Translations under genes and position numbers: made by a program | Notes under the pieces: model-generated | The model's input: the letters and a program-made list of their open reading frames with translations, nothing else | The model's database searches: none | Told to the model about the DNA's origin: nothing | In this document: positions 54,507 through 62,859 of the stretch, in pieces | Position numbering within the stretch: position 1 is the stretch's first letter | Layout: every line of letters begins with the position of its first letter | DNA from: Algoriphagus limi | Lineage (GTDB): Bacteria; Bacteroidota; Bacteroidia; Cytophagales; Cyclobacteriaceae | Assembly (NCBI RefSeq): GCF_024919275.1 | Contig: NZ_JANWGH010000001.1 | Span: forward strand, 1,868,296-1,932,295 | DNA: 64,000 nucleotides | Reading direction: 5' to 3'

Positions 54507-54665
54507 ATGAAAAGCCAAAAGAATAGCGGGAACCCTCCAGCTCTAGAGCCTGGAGACTATTATTTCAACAAACAAGGGCTTATGGTATTTACCGAAAAAT
54601 ATCATCGGAAGCGGGGATATTGCTGTGGAAGTGGATGTAAGCATTGCCCTTATCCAAAAGGCTGA
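54507..54665 (+). CDS. DUF5522-family small cysteine-rich protein
   Basis: A 52-residue protein. The C-terminal half carries YYFNKQGLMVFTEKYH followed by the diagnostic RGYCCGSGCKHCPY, which matches DUF5522. The four cysteines and histidine suggest metal binding, but the function is unknown. It is divergent from rocD; their starts are 69 bases apart, so they share a promoter region. Confidence 0.85.
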   Translation: MKSQKNSGNPPALEPGDYYFNKQGLMVFTEKYHRKRGYCCGSGCKHCPYPKG

Positions 54666-54690
54666 AAAGTCAGGTAATATTTTCTAGGGC

Positions 54691-54724
54691 TTTGTTGTTA
54701 ATTCCCAAAAAGTTCCGATATTTG
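54691..54724 (+). promoter_or_regulatory. Promoter-like boxes of the rpmB operon
   Basis: TTTGTTG (54691-54697) and GATATTTG (54717-54724, 7 of 8 to TAnnTTTG) with about 19-22 bases between. Transcription would start near 54731. Confidence 0.4.
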
Positions 54725-54765
54725 CAGACTCATTAGTGAAACGCATACATTTACGATACTGAATC

Positions 54766-55008
54766 ATGGCAAAAGTTTGTGACATTACCGGAAAAAGACC
54801 TCAAGTAGGTAACAATGTGTCCCATGCTAATAACAAGACCAAGCGTAGATTTTACCCAAATCTTCAAAAGAAAACCTTCTACGTACCTGAGGAGGATGCT
54901 TGGATTACTTTAAAAGTTAGCACCAAAGCATTGAAGACGATCAATAAAAAAGGAATCTCTGCGGTATTGAAAGAGGCGCAGGACAAAGGAATGATCGTAA
55001 TCAAATAA
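54766..55008 (+). CDS. rpmB: 50S ribosomal protein L28
   Basis: An 80-residue L28. The start [31 protein letters not shown] is split by family standards into the conserved head and basic loop. It is followed by rpmG (30-base gap) and the DUF4295 gene (34-base gap), the usual Bacteroidota order. Confidence 0.97.
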   Translation: MAKVCDITGKRPQVGNNVSHANNKTKRRFYPNLQKKTFYVPEEDAWITLKVSTKALKTINKKGISAVLKEAQDKGMIVIK

Positions 55009-55038
55009 TTATAGTCTCGGCGATAAATATTCAGAAAG

Positions 55039-55221
55039 ATGGCTAAGAAAGGAAATAGAGTACAAGTGATTTTGGAATGCACAGAGCATAAAGACTCTGG
55101 CATGCCAGGTACCTCTCGGTACATCACCACTAAAAACAGAAAGAACACGACCGAGCGATTGGAATTGAAAAAATTCAATCCTATCCTTAAGAAAGTGACT
55201 GTTCACAAAGAAATCAAGTAA
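55039..55221 (+). CDS. rpmG: 50S ribosomal protein L33
   Basis: A 60-residue L33. It begins [16 protein letters not shown] and contains [13 protein letters not shown] and LELKKFNP. It has only one cysteine, so it is the zinc-free form, as is the L31 in this window. Confidence 0.96.
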   Translation: MAKKGNRVQVILECTEHKDSGMPGTSRYITTKNRKNTTERLELKKFNPILKKVTVHKEIK

Positions 55222-55255
55222 TTTATTCCGGAGTAATCCGTAAACGAAACAAGAT

Positions 55256-55408
55256 ATGGCTAAGAAAGTAGTAGCAACCCTGAAAAAAGAAGGCGGTGTG
55301 ACTTACGCCAAGGTAATCCGTGCGGTAAAATCTGACAAAACCGGAGCTTATACCTTCAAAGAAGAAATGGTACCTACCTCAATGGTTCAGGATACTTTGA
55401 AAAAATAA
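55256..55408 (+). CDS. DUF4295-family protein, probable ribosomal protein bL38
   Basis: A 50-residue basic protein: AKKVVATLKKEGGVTYAKVI at the start and EEMVPTSMVQDTLKK at the end. It matches DUF4295, a Bacteroidota-specific family encoded right after rpmG. From memory, a new protein in the Flavobacterium johnsoniae ribosome structure, named bL38, belongs here; treat that name as provisional. The position supports a ribosomal role. Confidence 0.88.
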   Translation: MAKKVVATLKKEGGVTYAKVIRAVKSDKTGAYTFKEEMVPTSMVQDTLKK

Positions 55409-55436
55409 TTTGCCAACGGCATCGTAATGCATTTAG

Positions 55437-55470
55437 GTCCCTCTGTACTTCGGTCAGCAGGGACTTTTTT
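55437..55470 (+). terminator. Terminator of the rpmB-rpmG-DUF4295 operon
   Basis: GTCCCT pairs with AGGGAC, extended by CTG/CAG with a bulge, followed by TTTTTT. It lies 26 bases before the ftsY ATG. Confidence 0.75.
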
Positions 55471-55496
55471 ATTATTTTCCATCAAAAATTCACGTT

Positions 55497-56453
55497 ATGG
55501 GAATCTTTGGATTATTCTCTAAGGAAAAAAAGGAAAGTCTAGACCAAGGTCTCCAAAAATCTAATCAGTCGATTTTCTCCAAGCTAAGCAAAGCCGTAGT
55601 GGGAAAGTCCAAGGTGGATGATGAGATTTTAGATGAACTCGAGGAGATTCTGATCACTTCAGATGTAGGTGTGGACACGACTATAAAAATCATCGAACGA
55701 ATTGAGGAGCGTGTTGCCCGTGATAAATATTTGAATACCGAAGAACTCGACAAGATCCTTCGGGAAGAAATTATCGCACTCCTGGAAGAAAATAATTCTC
55801 AGGATTTTTTGGACTTCGATCTTCCGGAAGATAAAAAACCCTATGTCATTATGGTTGTGGGGGTCAATGGAGTTGGAAAAACGACTACCATTGGAAAACT
55901 AGCTAATCTTTTCAAAAGTAATGGCAAATCAGTCATCCTTGGTGCAGCTGACACGTTCCGAGCAGCTGCCGTGGACCAGTTAATTCTTTGGGGAGAGCGG
56001 GTTGGAGTACCGGTAGTTTCTCATGGAATGAATACCGACCCGGCCTCTGTGGCTTTTGACACGGTAAAACAAGGTAAGGAACAAGGCGTTGATGTAATTA
56101 TTATCGATACTGCTGGCCGGCTTCACACCAAAGTCAATTTGATGAATGAGCTCTCCAAGATCAAGCGGGTAATGCAGAAGTTTATTCCAGATGCACCCCA
56201 TGAAATCATGCTGGTCTTGGATGGATCCACTGGACAAAACGCATTCATCCAGGCAAAAGAATTCACCAAGGCGACTGAGGTTACTTCTTTAGCTATTACC
56301 AAACTAGACGGAACAGCCAAAGGAGGAGTAGTGATTGGAATTTCTGATCAATTTAAAATTCCTGTGAAATACATCGGTGTAGGGGAAAAAATGAGCGATT
56401 TACAGATCTTCAACCGCAAAGAATTTGTGGATTCGCTCTTCTCAAAAAAATAA
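55497..56453 (+). CDS. ftsY: Signal recognition particle receptor FtsY
   Basis: A 318-residue SRP-type GTPase. After a short N-terminal lead (GIFGLFSKEKKESL) come the helical N domain and the G domain with P-loop GVNGVGKTTTIGKLA near residue 123, ADTFRAAAVDQL, DTAGRLHTKVNLMNEL near 205, TKLDGTAKGG near 270 and the closing GVGEKMSDLQIFN. The long acidic N-terminal domain of E. coli FtsY is absent, as in most relatives. It receives ribosome-SRP complexes at the inner membrane. Confidence 0.97.
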   Translation: MGIFGLFSKEKKESLDQGLQKSNQSIFSKLSKAVVGKSKVDDEILDELEEILITSDVGVDTTIKIIERIEERVARDKYLNTEELDKILREEIIALLEENNSQDFLDFDLPEDKKPYVIMVVGVNGVGKTTTIGKLANLFKSNGKSVILGAADTFRAAAVDQLILWGERVGVPVVSHGMNTDPASVAFDTVKQGKEQGVDVIIIDTAGRLHTKVNLMNELSKIKRVMQKFIPDAPHEIMLVLDGSTGQNAFIQAKEFTKATEVTSLAITKLDGTAKGGVVIGISDQFKIPVKYIGVGEKMSDLQIFNRKEFVDSLFSKK

Positions 56454-56473
56454 TCTAATCCGGTTCGAAATTT

Positions 56474-56501
56474 AAATCCCTGTTTTTCAGGGATTTTTTT
56501 T
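56474..56501 (+). terminator. Terminator of ftsY
   Basis: AAATCCCTG and CAGGGATTT form a perfect 9-bp stem with a 5-base T loop, followed by a T run. Confidence 0.9.
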
Positions 56502-56541
56502 TGCAAAAACTTGAACCTTCTAAATTTATTTTCGTAATTCA

Positions 56542-56566
56542 ATATGATATCAAATTAATATCATAT
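56542..56566. promoter_or_regulatory. Palindrome at the start of the SPFH operon
   Basis: ATATGATAT and ATATCATAT form a perfect 9-bp inverted repeat with a 7-base spacer. It ends 4 bases before the ATG of the SPFH gene. The third gene of the operon encodes a ribbon-helix-helix DNA-binding protein, so this is a candidate operator for self-repression. Confidence 0.55.
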
Positions 56567-56570
56567 CAAT

Positions 56571-57419
56571 ATGGAAAAAATAATCAAACCTTGGTCAGGG
56601 TACCTCATCCTCTTCTTGGATCCCATTATGATCCCATTGACAGTGTACTCCTTTTTGAATGGCATCCCAGTACTTGGGGTAGTCAGCGTTCTAGTTTTCA
56701 TCCTTTTGATTCCAGGATTCTTTATTGTCGAACCTAACAAAGCGATGGTTTTACTTCTATTTGGGGATTATAAAGGAACTGTAAAAGCGAATGGATTTTT
56801 CTGGGTCAATCCTTTTATGACCAAAAAGAAAATCTCTTTGAGGGTGCGGAACTTTGAAAACAAACCACTCAAAGTCAATGACAAAATTGGTAACCCAGTC
56901 ATGATAGGTACCATTGTCGTTTGGCAAGTAGAGGACACTTTCAAGGCCACCTTTGATGTAGAAGATTATGAAAACTTCGTTCATCTCCAATCAGATGCGG
57001 CCGTTCGAAAAATGGCAGGTCTTTATCCGTATGATAATTTCGAAGATGAAGATGCAGAGGTTACGCTTCGTTCAGGTGTAGAAGAAGTCAATCATTCCCT
57101 TGAAAAAGAAATATCCGAGCGATTGCATCACGCGGGAATCAAGGTGATTGAAGCCAGAATTTCTCACCTGGCTTATGCCTCTGAAATTGCTTCTGCCATG
57201 CTTCAGCGTCAACAGGCAACAGCCATTGTAGCAGCCCGTCAAAAAATCGTGGAGGGTGCTGTTGGAATGGTTGAAATGGCTTTGGACGACTTGAAGGTGA
57301 AGGATATTATCGAGTTTGATGAGGAGAAAAAGGCAACTATGGTATCCAATCTGATGGTTGTACTCTGCTCTGATAAGAGTGCAAACCCTGTATTGAATGT
57401 AGGAACGCTCAACCAATAA
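56571..57419 (+). CDS. SPFH/band-7 domain membrane protein
   Basis: A 282-residue protein with two N-terminal membrane segments (about 9-28 and 32-52). An SPFH domain follows: VEPNKAMVLLLFGDYKGTV, then VGTIVVW-type strands, SDAAVRKMAG, and ISERLHHAGIKVIEARISHLAYASEIASAML, ending in a helical part (RQQATAIVAARQKIVEGAVGM). Such proteins form large ring scaffolds in membranes. The next genes are a PH-like membrane protein (4-base gap) and a ribbon-helix-helix regulator. Confidence 0.88.
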   Translation: MEKIIKPWSGYLILFLDPIMIPLTVYSFLNGIPVLGVVSVLVFILLIPGFFIVEPNKAMVLLLFGDYKGTVKANGFFWVNPFMTKKKISLRVRNFENKPLKVNDKIGNPVMIGTIVVWQVEDTFKATFDVEDYENFVHLQSDAAVRKMAGLYPYDNFEDEDAEVTLRSGVEEVNHSLEKEISERLHHAGIKVIEARISHLAYASEIASAMLQRQQATAIVAARQKIVEGAVGMVEMALDDLKVKDIIEFDEEKKATMVSNLMVVLCSDKSANPVLNVGTLNQ

Positions 57420-57423
57420 AGTT

Positions 57424-57927
57424 ATGGCTCGTCAGATCTATAATGAAAGTCAAACATACCGGGGCACCTGGCTCATGTATCTGTTGCTTATGACTGAGAT
57501 ACCCATGCTCATTCTAGTCTTCGTGATCATGAAGACAAGTAAAACAGATCCAAATGAAATTGCACTTGCCACGGCAATTATCATCGGTGTCGTTGGACTA
57601 ACATTCTTTCTTCTGATGAATATCAGGCTCGATAGCAGAATAGATGAAATAGGTATTCATTATCGCTATGTCCCCTTTATCAACAAGTGGAGAACGATTC
57701 CCCGATCCCAAATTCGGAATATAGAAGTCATTAGCTATTCTCCTATTACGGATTTTGGTGGCTGGGGGATAAAGGGAAACCGTTCAACCAAAGCTTATAG
57801 TATAATCGGGGACAAGGGAATGTCGATCATTACAGATGAGAAAAAGAAAATCATGATCGGAACCCAAAAAGCCGGAGAATTGAAAGCGTTTTTGGAATAT
57901 TGGCAAGAGGACACTTCCTATGAGTAA
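57424..57927 (+). CDS. Membrane protein with PH-like domain, unknown function
   Basis: A 167-residue protein with two membrane helices (about 17-35 and 48-65). Then comes a beta-rich domain (IDEIGIHYRYVPFINKWRTIPRSQIRNIEV and KKIMIGTQKAGELKAFL) like bacterial PH domains. It lies between the SPFH and regulator genes and overlaps the latter by 8 bases. The family is not named with certainty. Confidence 0.7.
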   Translation: MARQIYNESQTYRGTWLMYLLLMTEIPMLILVFVIMKTSKTDPNEIALATAIIIGVVGLTFFLLMNIRLDSRIDEIGIHYRYVPFINKWRTIPRSQIRNIEVISYSPITDFGGWGIKGNRSTKAYSIIGDKGMSIITDEKKKIMIGTQKAGELKAFLEYWQEDTSYE

Positions 57928-58102
57928 GAAGAAAGCATTTGCACTTCGAATCAGCGAAGAAACCATGAAGGCCATTGAAAAATGGGCTGCGGACGAGTTC
58001 CGTAGTACCAATGGACAGCTGGAATGGATTATTCGTGAAGCACTGAAAAAAGCGAATAGACTTCCAAAAAGAGGAGAACAGGAAGGAAGTCAGAATGATT
58101 AA
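57920..58102 (+). CDS. Arc-type ribbon-helix-helix DNA-binding protein
   Basis: A 60-residue protein. AFALRISEETMKAIEKWA gives the beta-strand and first helix, and FRSTNGQLEWIIREALKKA gives the second helix of a ribbon-helix-helix domain. Such proteins bind palindromes as dimers. It overlaps the preceding gene by 8 bases. A perfect palindrome stands just before the operon's first ATG and is the probable target. Confidence 0.82.
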   Translation: MSKKKAFALRISEETMKAIEKWAADEFRSTNGQLEWIIREALKKANRLPKRGEQEGSQND

Positions 58103-58159
58103 TTAATCCTTTATTTTCTTATCAAGCTGATTTTCATTACATTAAATAAAACTTTTAGT

Positions 58160-58531
58160 ATGAAAAACATAATTAAAATCGGACTAGCAACCACTTTTCT
58201 CTTGGCAAGTCTTTCATTCCTTGCTAATGAAGTAAAGGGTCAAACCACTGAGCCAACCAAAGCGGAAATCAAAGAAGCAAAAGCCAAAGAGAAGTATGAA
58301 AAGGCTAAAGAAAAATTGGCAAAAACTGAAGATAAGCTAGCTAAAGCGAAAAAAAAGCTTCAGAACAGTCGAGACAAGTTTAATAAATCAAATACAAGTG
58401 GAAAACTATCACCTAAACAGGTCTCGAAGGAAACCAAGTCCATTCAAAAGCAGGAAAAACAAGTCGCAAAACTTGAAAAGGAAATCGAAAAATTAAAAGA
58501 GCAAATCAGGAAATATGAAGAAGGCGGTTAA
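58160..58531 (+). CDS. Exported coiled-coil protein, unknown function
   Basis: A 123-residue protein with a signal peptide (about residues 1-27, ending VKGQT). The mature part is lysine- and glutamate-rich helix with heptad-like repeats (EAKAKEKYEKAKEKLAKTED and so on) and almost no aromatic residues, typical of a long coiled coil in the periplasm. The final glycines EEGG and stop codon are encoded within the terminator stem. Confidence 0.75.
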   Translation: MKNIIKIGLATTFLLASLSFLANEVKGQTTEPTKAEIKEAKAKEKYEKAKEKLAKTEDKLAKAKKKLQNSRDKFNKSNTSGKLSPKQVSKETKSIQKQEKQVAKLEKEIEKLKEQIRKYEEGG

Positions 58532-58547
58532 ACACCGCCTTTTTTTA
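58521..58547 (+). terminator. Terminator overlapping the end of the coiled-coil gene
   Basis: AAGGCGGT and ACCGCCTT form an 8-bp stem with a 5-base loop containing the stop codon, followed by a T run. It lies between this gene and the convergent tolC-like gene. Confidence 0.85.
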
Positions 58548-60020
58548 TTCTGATTTATATAGTAGCTCTTGATTTTCAAAATCAAATAGTGTCAAAGCCC
58601 GGAGCTCATAATAAGCTAGCCAATAATCCTTCAAAGCACTGAAATAAGCTCTGCGATTGGTATCCTTTTCATTCTGTGCAATGGAAAGGTCCGTAATAGA
58701 CACATTTCCAGACTGATAACGCTTGATAGCAATCTCATATCTCCTTTGTGCAACTTCATCTGAAACCTTTGTTACCTGAAGACGCTCCCGAATCATCAAG
58801 AAATTCTTCACCTTCGTAAAAATCTCTTGTTCAAAATTGATTTCATCCTGCTGAACGGTGTACTCAACCAATTGCTGATTTGCTTCAGCTTGAGCTAAAC
58901 GAGCCTTATTTCTTCCCCAATCTAATATCGGAACGGAGAAACCTAAGCTTACCAAAGCCTGAGTATTTGGATTTTGGTAGATATCAGGCCAAGTAAAGGC
59001 TGCATTATTATAACCATAACTAGCATTCAATTGAACAGCAAAACGCTGTCCTTTTGCCTGCGCCATTGCAGCTTCTGCTTCTATTTTTCGACGTTGAAAA
59101 CCTAAAGCTTCTGCCCTATTTTGGAAAGCTAATTCAATAGCCTCATCCACATTTACATCAAAAAAAGGCACTTCTTCCGGAGATTCCAGCTCAATTTCTG
59201 TATTTGGATCTAAGCCGATAAATGACTTTACAGCTAGAGCTGAACTTTCCAGATCCAACTTTGCTTGTGCCAAATCCTGCCGGGCTTGCAAAACCTGCAA
59301 CTCCACCTGAAGGAGCTTATCCTCGAAAGTAGTCCCCAGGTCATACCGGGCTTGTTCGATGGAAAAAATTTCCTCTGTGTTTGTCAAGTTCTGCTCAGCA
59401 ATCGCCACATTAACTTGAGCTAATAAGTAATCAAAGAACAACTGACTTACAAAAAAGGATACCTCTTCCATCTCCTGCACATATTCACGCTTGCTTTCTT
59501 CAAAAAGAAGCGGTTCGATTTTTTTGTCCCATTTGTATGGGTTATAGGCAAAAATCGGTTGCTGAAAACGAACATTTACGGGCACTCCAGACCAGCGAGT
59601 CTGTACATCATTGGGCCCAGCCAAAAAATTATCAAATCGGTTCGTGGAGGTATTCACAGAGATAACGCCACCCGTAGGTGAAATCACCTGCTGAAGCCCT
59701 AATTCCAAATCCATAAAATTCTGTTGAACCTCCAAAAACTCAATCGATCCATCAGGCTGGGTAATGCTATTAAATGCCTGGGAATAGCTAGGAATTGTAC
59801 CATTCAACCGAAGTTGGGGATTGTAATTTGATCGAAACAATCGATACTGCCAATACCGATTTTCTCGTCGTGTCTTAGCTCGAAGTGAGGCAGGAGAACG
59901 ATCTTTTGCACGCTGGACCATTTCCTGAAGGGTATATGTCACCGCTTCCTGAGCCTTGGTCTCAAAAGCATTCAATTGAAAAACAAAAAGACAAAACAGA
60001 ACAATGGAGAGTCTCTTCAT
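58545..60020 (-). CDS. TolC-family outer-membrane efflux protein
   Basis: A 491-residue outer-membrane factor with a signal peptide (about residues 1-23). Two repeats of long helices are visible (SIEQARYDLGTTFEDKLLQVELQVLQARQDLAQAKLD and YEIAIKRYQSGNVSITDLSIAQNEKDTN). It would form a trimeric channel-tunnel for RND or ABC efflux. No partner pump or adaptor is adjacent, so the pump is not known. It is a single-gene unit. Confidence 0.9.
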   Translation of the reverse strand: MKRLSIVLFCLFVFQLNAFETKAQEAVTYTLQEMVQRAKDRSPASLRAKTRRENRYWQYRLFRSNYNPQLRLNGTIPSYSQAFNSITQPDGSIEFLEVQQNFMDLELGLQQVISPTGGVISVNTSTNRFDNFLAGPNDVQTRWSGVPVNVRFQQPIFAYNPYKWDKKIEPLLFEESKREYVQEMEEVSFFVSQLFFDYLLAQVNVAIAEQNLTNTEEIFSIEQARYDLGTTFEDKLLQVELQVLQARQDLAQAKLDLESSALAVKSFIGLDPNTEIELESPEEVPFFDVNVDEAIELAFQNRAEALGFQRRKIEAEAAMAQAKGQRFAVQLNASYGYNNAAFTWPDIYQNPNTQALVSLGFSVPILDWGRNKARLAQAEANQQLVEYTVQQDEINFEQEIFTKVKNFLMIRERLQVTKVSDEVAQRRYEIAIKRYQSGNVSITDLSIAQNEKDTNRRAYFSALKDYWLAYYELRALTLFDFENQELLYKSE

Positions 60021-60169
60021 GAGGAATCTAGATTTTGAAAATATTTTAACTAAAATAATGATTGAACTTCCATTAACAAACGGAGTCCGAAGAGTATAGT
60101 GTGAAAAATTGCTAAATCTCTTCAGAAAACTTCTGGTTCAGGAAATGAAGGATACCTAAATTGCGTCCC

Positions 60170-60937
60170 ATGATCAAAAAGACTATTTCTTTTGTTATCC
60201 GATATGTCCCAAGACCGCTTTTACAACGAGTGAGTCCCTTGGCAATGAGATTTTTTGCCTGGAAAAATAAAGGAGAAGGTGTAGAATGCCCGATTTGTTA
60301 TTCAAAGTTTAAAAAATTTCTTCCATATGGACGAAAAGCAAGAGAAAATGCACTTTGTCCAAACTGCCTTTCTTTAGAGCGACACCGTCTGATGTGGTTG
60401 TTTTTGCAAGAGGAGACTAATTTTTTCACTGAAAAACTACGCGTTTTACATGTTGCCCCTGAGCACTGTTTTCTCAAGCTATTTGATGCACTTCCTAATT
60501 TGGACTACATCACAGCGGATTTAGAGTCTCCCTTGGCCAAAGTGAAAATGGATGTTCATGATATCCCCTTTCCGGAAAATAGCTTCGATGTGATTTTCTG
60601 TAATCATGTTTTGGAGCATGTTGAAAATGACCTGAAAGTTTGTGCCGAATTCAACCGCGTCCTAAAGCCAACAGGTTGGGGAATAATTCAATCTCCCATT
60701 TATGAACTTGAAAAAACCTTGGAGGATCCAACGATTACAGACCCTGCAGAAAGGGAGCGACTATTTGGCCAAAGAGATCATGTCCGAAAATACGGAAAGG
60801 ACTATGCAGAGCGTCTGCGCAAATCAGGAATAGCCATTGAAGAAAATCACTTTGTGGAGAAGTTGCCCAAAGAGACGGTTGAAAAATATGCACTTCCTCC
60901 AAAAGAGGTTATTTTCCTTTGCAGAAAAGGAAACTAA
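60170..60937 (+). CDS. SAM-dependent methyltransferase with N-terminal zinc ribbon
   Basis: A 255-residue class I methyltransferase. Residues about 38-80 hold two CxxC pairs (CPICYSKF and CPNCLSLERHRLMW), a probable zinc ribbon. The SAM-binding domain follows: VLHVAPEHCFLKL, DVHDIPFPENSFDVIFCNHVLEHV, and the FNRVLKPTGWGIIQSP segment. Start at the ATG 60170; an in-frame TTG at 60161 is less likely. The stop overlaps the convergent glycosyltransferase stop (shared CTAA). Substrate unknown, perhaps a glycan given the neighbours. Confidence 0.8.
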   Translation: MIKKTISFVIRYVPRPLLQRVSPLAMRFFAWKNKGEGVECPICYSKFKKFLPYGRKARENALCPNCLSLERHRLMWLFLQEETNFFTEKLRVLHVAPEHCFLKLFDALPNLDYITADLESPLAKVKMDVHDIPFPENSFDVIFCNHVLEHVENDLKVCAEFNRVLKPTGWGIIQSPIYELEKTLEDPTITDPAERERLFGQRDHVRKYGKDYAERLRKSGIAIEENHFVEKLPKETVEKYALPPKEVIFLCRKGN

Positions 60938-61896
60938 GCTTTGAAAGTCTTTACCAATAATTCCCAAATAAATCCCATCCCATAAGTGGATAACTGGAGA
61001 ATTGAAGTCACTATTGATACAAATCCAGCAAGGAGCGATTTGGTTTTAAAAGTTGCAGAAAGGAATACTGCCAAAACCCAAAAACTAAACACTAATAGTT
61101 GGGCTTCAAAAAGCTTCCAGCCTAATATCCCCGACAAAATCAGGCTGATTAAAAAGACTGAAAAAAGAGAAGGTAAAAGATGCACCAATTGTATAGCATC
61201 AGGATGAAATCTTGAAACATTGATTCGATTCCTCCCAAAAGAAAAGGCTTGTTTGGCAAAGCTCCAAAGGGTGTTTTTACGCTTATGAAAAACAAACGCA
61301 TCTTGGACTAATTCCAATTTGAAACCCGCCTTTTTAATTCGAATACTCCATTCAATATCTTCCCCTTGATTGGGATCTAAAAAGCCTTTGGTCTTTTCAA
61401 ATACTTCTTTGGAGATTCCCATATTAAAACCGCGAGCCTGATATTTAGCAGGATCTTTCATCTTCCCTCGGATTCCTCCTGTCGTCCAAAATGAGGTCAT
61501 TGCGAAATCCATGGCTTTTTGAAGTATTGAAAAATCTTCAGCTGCTGCATCAGGACCACCAAATGCATCTAGATTTCTTTCTTTGATCGCCTTTTCCACA
61601 TGATAGCAATACTCATCAGGGACGACTACATCGGAATCAAACAAAATAAAAAAATCCCCTTTCGCTAATTCCATTCCCTTATTTCGGGCAAAACCCTGAC
61701 CTGAATTTTTCTGAAAAACATACTGAATCCTTAAGTCCTTTTGAAAAGACACACAAACATCCTCAGCCTTTAGCTCAGAGCCGTCTTCAACTACAATAAC
61801 TTCGAAATTGGATTGCGTTTGTCGCGATAAGGAACTCAAAAGCTCCCGCAATTCTTCTGGGCGGTTGTAGACAGGAATGATAACCGAAAAGAACAT
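60934..61896 (-). CDS. Glycosyltransferase family 2, membrane-anchored
   Basis: A 320-residue GT-A glycosyltransferase. The N-terminal domain has IIPVYNRPEELRELLSSL, VVEDGS and the metal motif FDSDVVV. The C-terminal part has two to three hydrophobic segments. It probably adds a sugar to a lipid-linked glycan at the inner membrane. The start ATG at 61896 shares one base with the stop of the next gene upstream (TGATG), so the two glycosyltransferases are coupled. Confidence 0.86.
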   Translation of the reverse strand: MFFSVIIPVYNRPEELRELLSSLSRQTQSNFEVIVVEDGSELKAEDVCVSFQKDLRIQYVFQKNSGQGFARNKGMELAKGDFFILFDSDVVVPDEYCYHVEKAIKERNLDAFGGPDAAAEDFSILQKAMDFAMTSFWTTGGIRGKMKDPAKYQARGFNMGISKEVFEKTKGFLDPNQGEDIEWSIRIKKAGFKLELVQDAFVFHKRKNTLWSFAKQAFSFGRNRINVSRFHPDAIQLVHLLPSLFSVFLISLILSGILGWKLFEAQLLVFSFWVLAVFLSATFKTKSLLAGFVSIVTSILQLSTYGMGFIWELLVKTFKA

Positions 61897-62858
61897 CAAT
61901 ATTCAAAGTTGATTTCTTCGTCTATCTTGTATTCAGCCTCTTTGGATTGATTAGAAGTCATCAGCTCAGCAATGAAACCAGTCACAAAAAGTTGGACACC
62001 AATAATCAAAGCTACTAAGGCCAAAAAGAATAAGGGCTGATCTACAATCTCTCGAACCGGAAGGCCTTTTTTGAGACCATAAATCTTCTGAAAGATCAGC
62101 CAGCAAGTAATTAAAAAACCTGAAACAAAGGATAATGTGCCCAACAGTCCAAAGAAATGCATGGGTTTCTTTTTATATCGATGGACAAAAGAAACGGAGA
62201 TTAAATCCAAAAAGCCATTCAAAAAGCGTTCGATTCCAAATTTGGAATAGCCATATTTTCTAGCTTGATGCTGAACTACTTTTTCCCCGATTTTCCCAAA
62301 TCCATTCCATTTTGCCAATAAAGGAATGTAGCGATGCATCTCCCCATAAACCTGAATATTTTTTACCACTTTCAGCTTATAGGCTTTCAAACCACAATTG
62401 AAATCATGGAGTTTGATTCCTGAAATCCATCGGGTAACTGCATTAAAAAATCGGGAGGGGATGGTTTTTGAAATCGGGTCATGACGTTCTTTTTTCCAAC
62501 CGGAAACTACGTCATAACCCTCTTTTTCAATCATTTCGTAAAGCGATGGGATTTCGTCCGGACTATCCTGTAAATCCGCATCCAAGGTTACTACAACTTT
62601 TCCTTGAGCTTTTTTAAATCCCGCATCAAGTGCAGCAGATTTACCATAATTCCGGGTGAAATTTATCCCTTTGATATTTCCATTTGCCTCGGCAAGCTCC
62701 CCGATTTTTTCCCAAGAAGAATCCGTACTCCCATCATTTACTAGGATGATTTCATAAGAAAAGCCGTGATTGTGCATAACACGGCTAATCCATTGGGTAA
62801 GTTCTGAAAGAGATTCTTCCTCGTTGAAAACAGGAACAACCGCCGAAATTTGAAGCAT
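61896..62858 (-). CDS. Glycosyltransferase family 2, polyprenyl-phosphate (DPM1/GtrB-like)
   Basis: A 320-residue protein with VVPVFNEEESLSELTQW, ILVNDGSTDSSW, TRNYGKSAALDAGFK and LDADLQDSPDEIP, the standard DPM1-like set. Two membrane helices follow (FGLLGTLSFVSGFLITCWLIF and FFLALVALIIGVQLFVTGF). Such enzymes transfer sugars to undecaprenyl phosphate. It is coupled to the downstream glycosyltransferase and lies one base after a DUF4199 gene. Confidence 0.9.
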   Translation of the reverse strand: MLQISAVVPVFNEEESLSELTQWISRVMHNHGFSYEIILVNDGSTDSSWEKIGELAEANGNIKGINFTRNYGKSAALDAGFKKAQGKVVVTLDADLQDSPDEIPSLYEMIEKEGYDVVSGWKKERHDPISKTIPSRFFNAVTRWISGIKLHDFNCGLKAYKLKVVKNIQVYGEMHRYIPLLAKWNGFGKIGEKVVQHQARKYGYSKFGIERFLNGFLDLISVSFVHRYKKKPMHFFGLLGTLSFVSGFLITCWLIFQKIYGLKKGLPVREIVDQPLFFLALVALIIGVQLFVTGFIAELMTSNQSKEAEYKIDEEINFEY

Positions 62859-62859
62859 A

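Noticed and set aside
54438-54518. A longer rocD start at 54518
   Set aside because: The extra 27 residues do not fit the family, overlap the DUF5522 gene and cover a promoter-like box.
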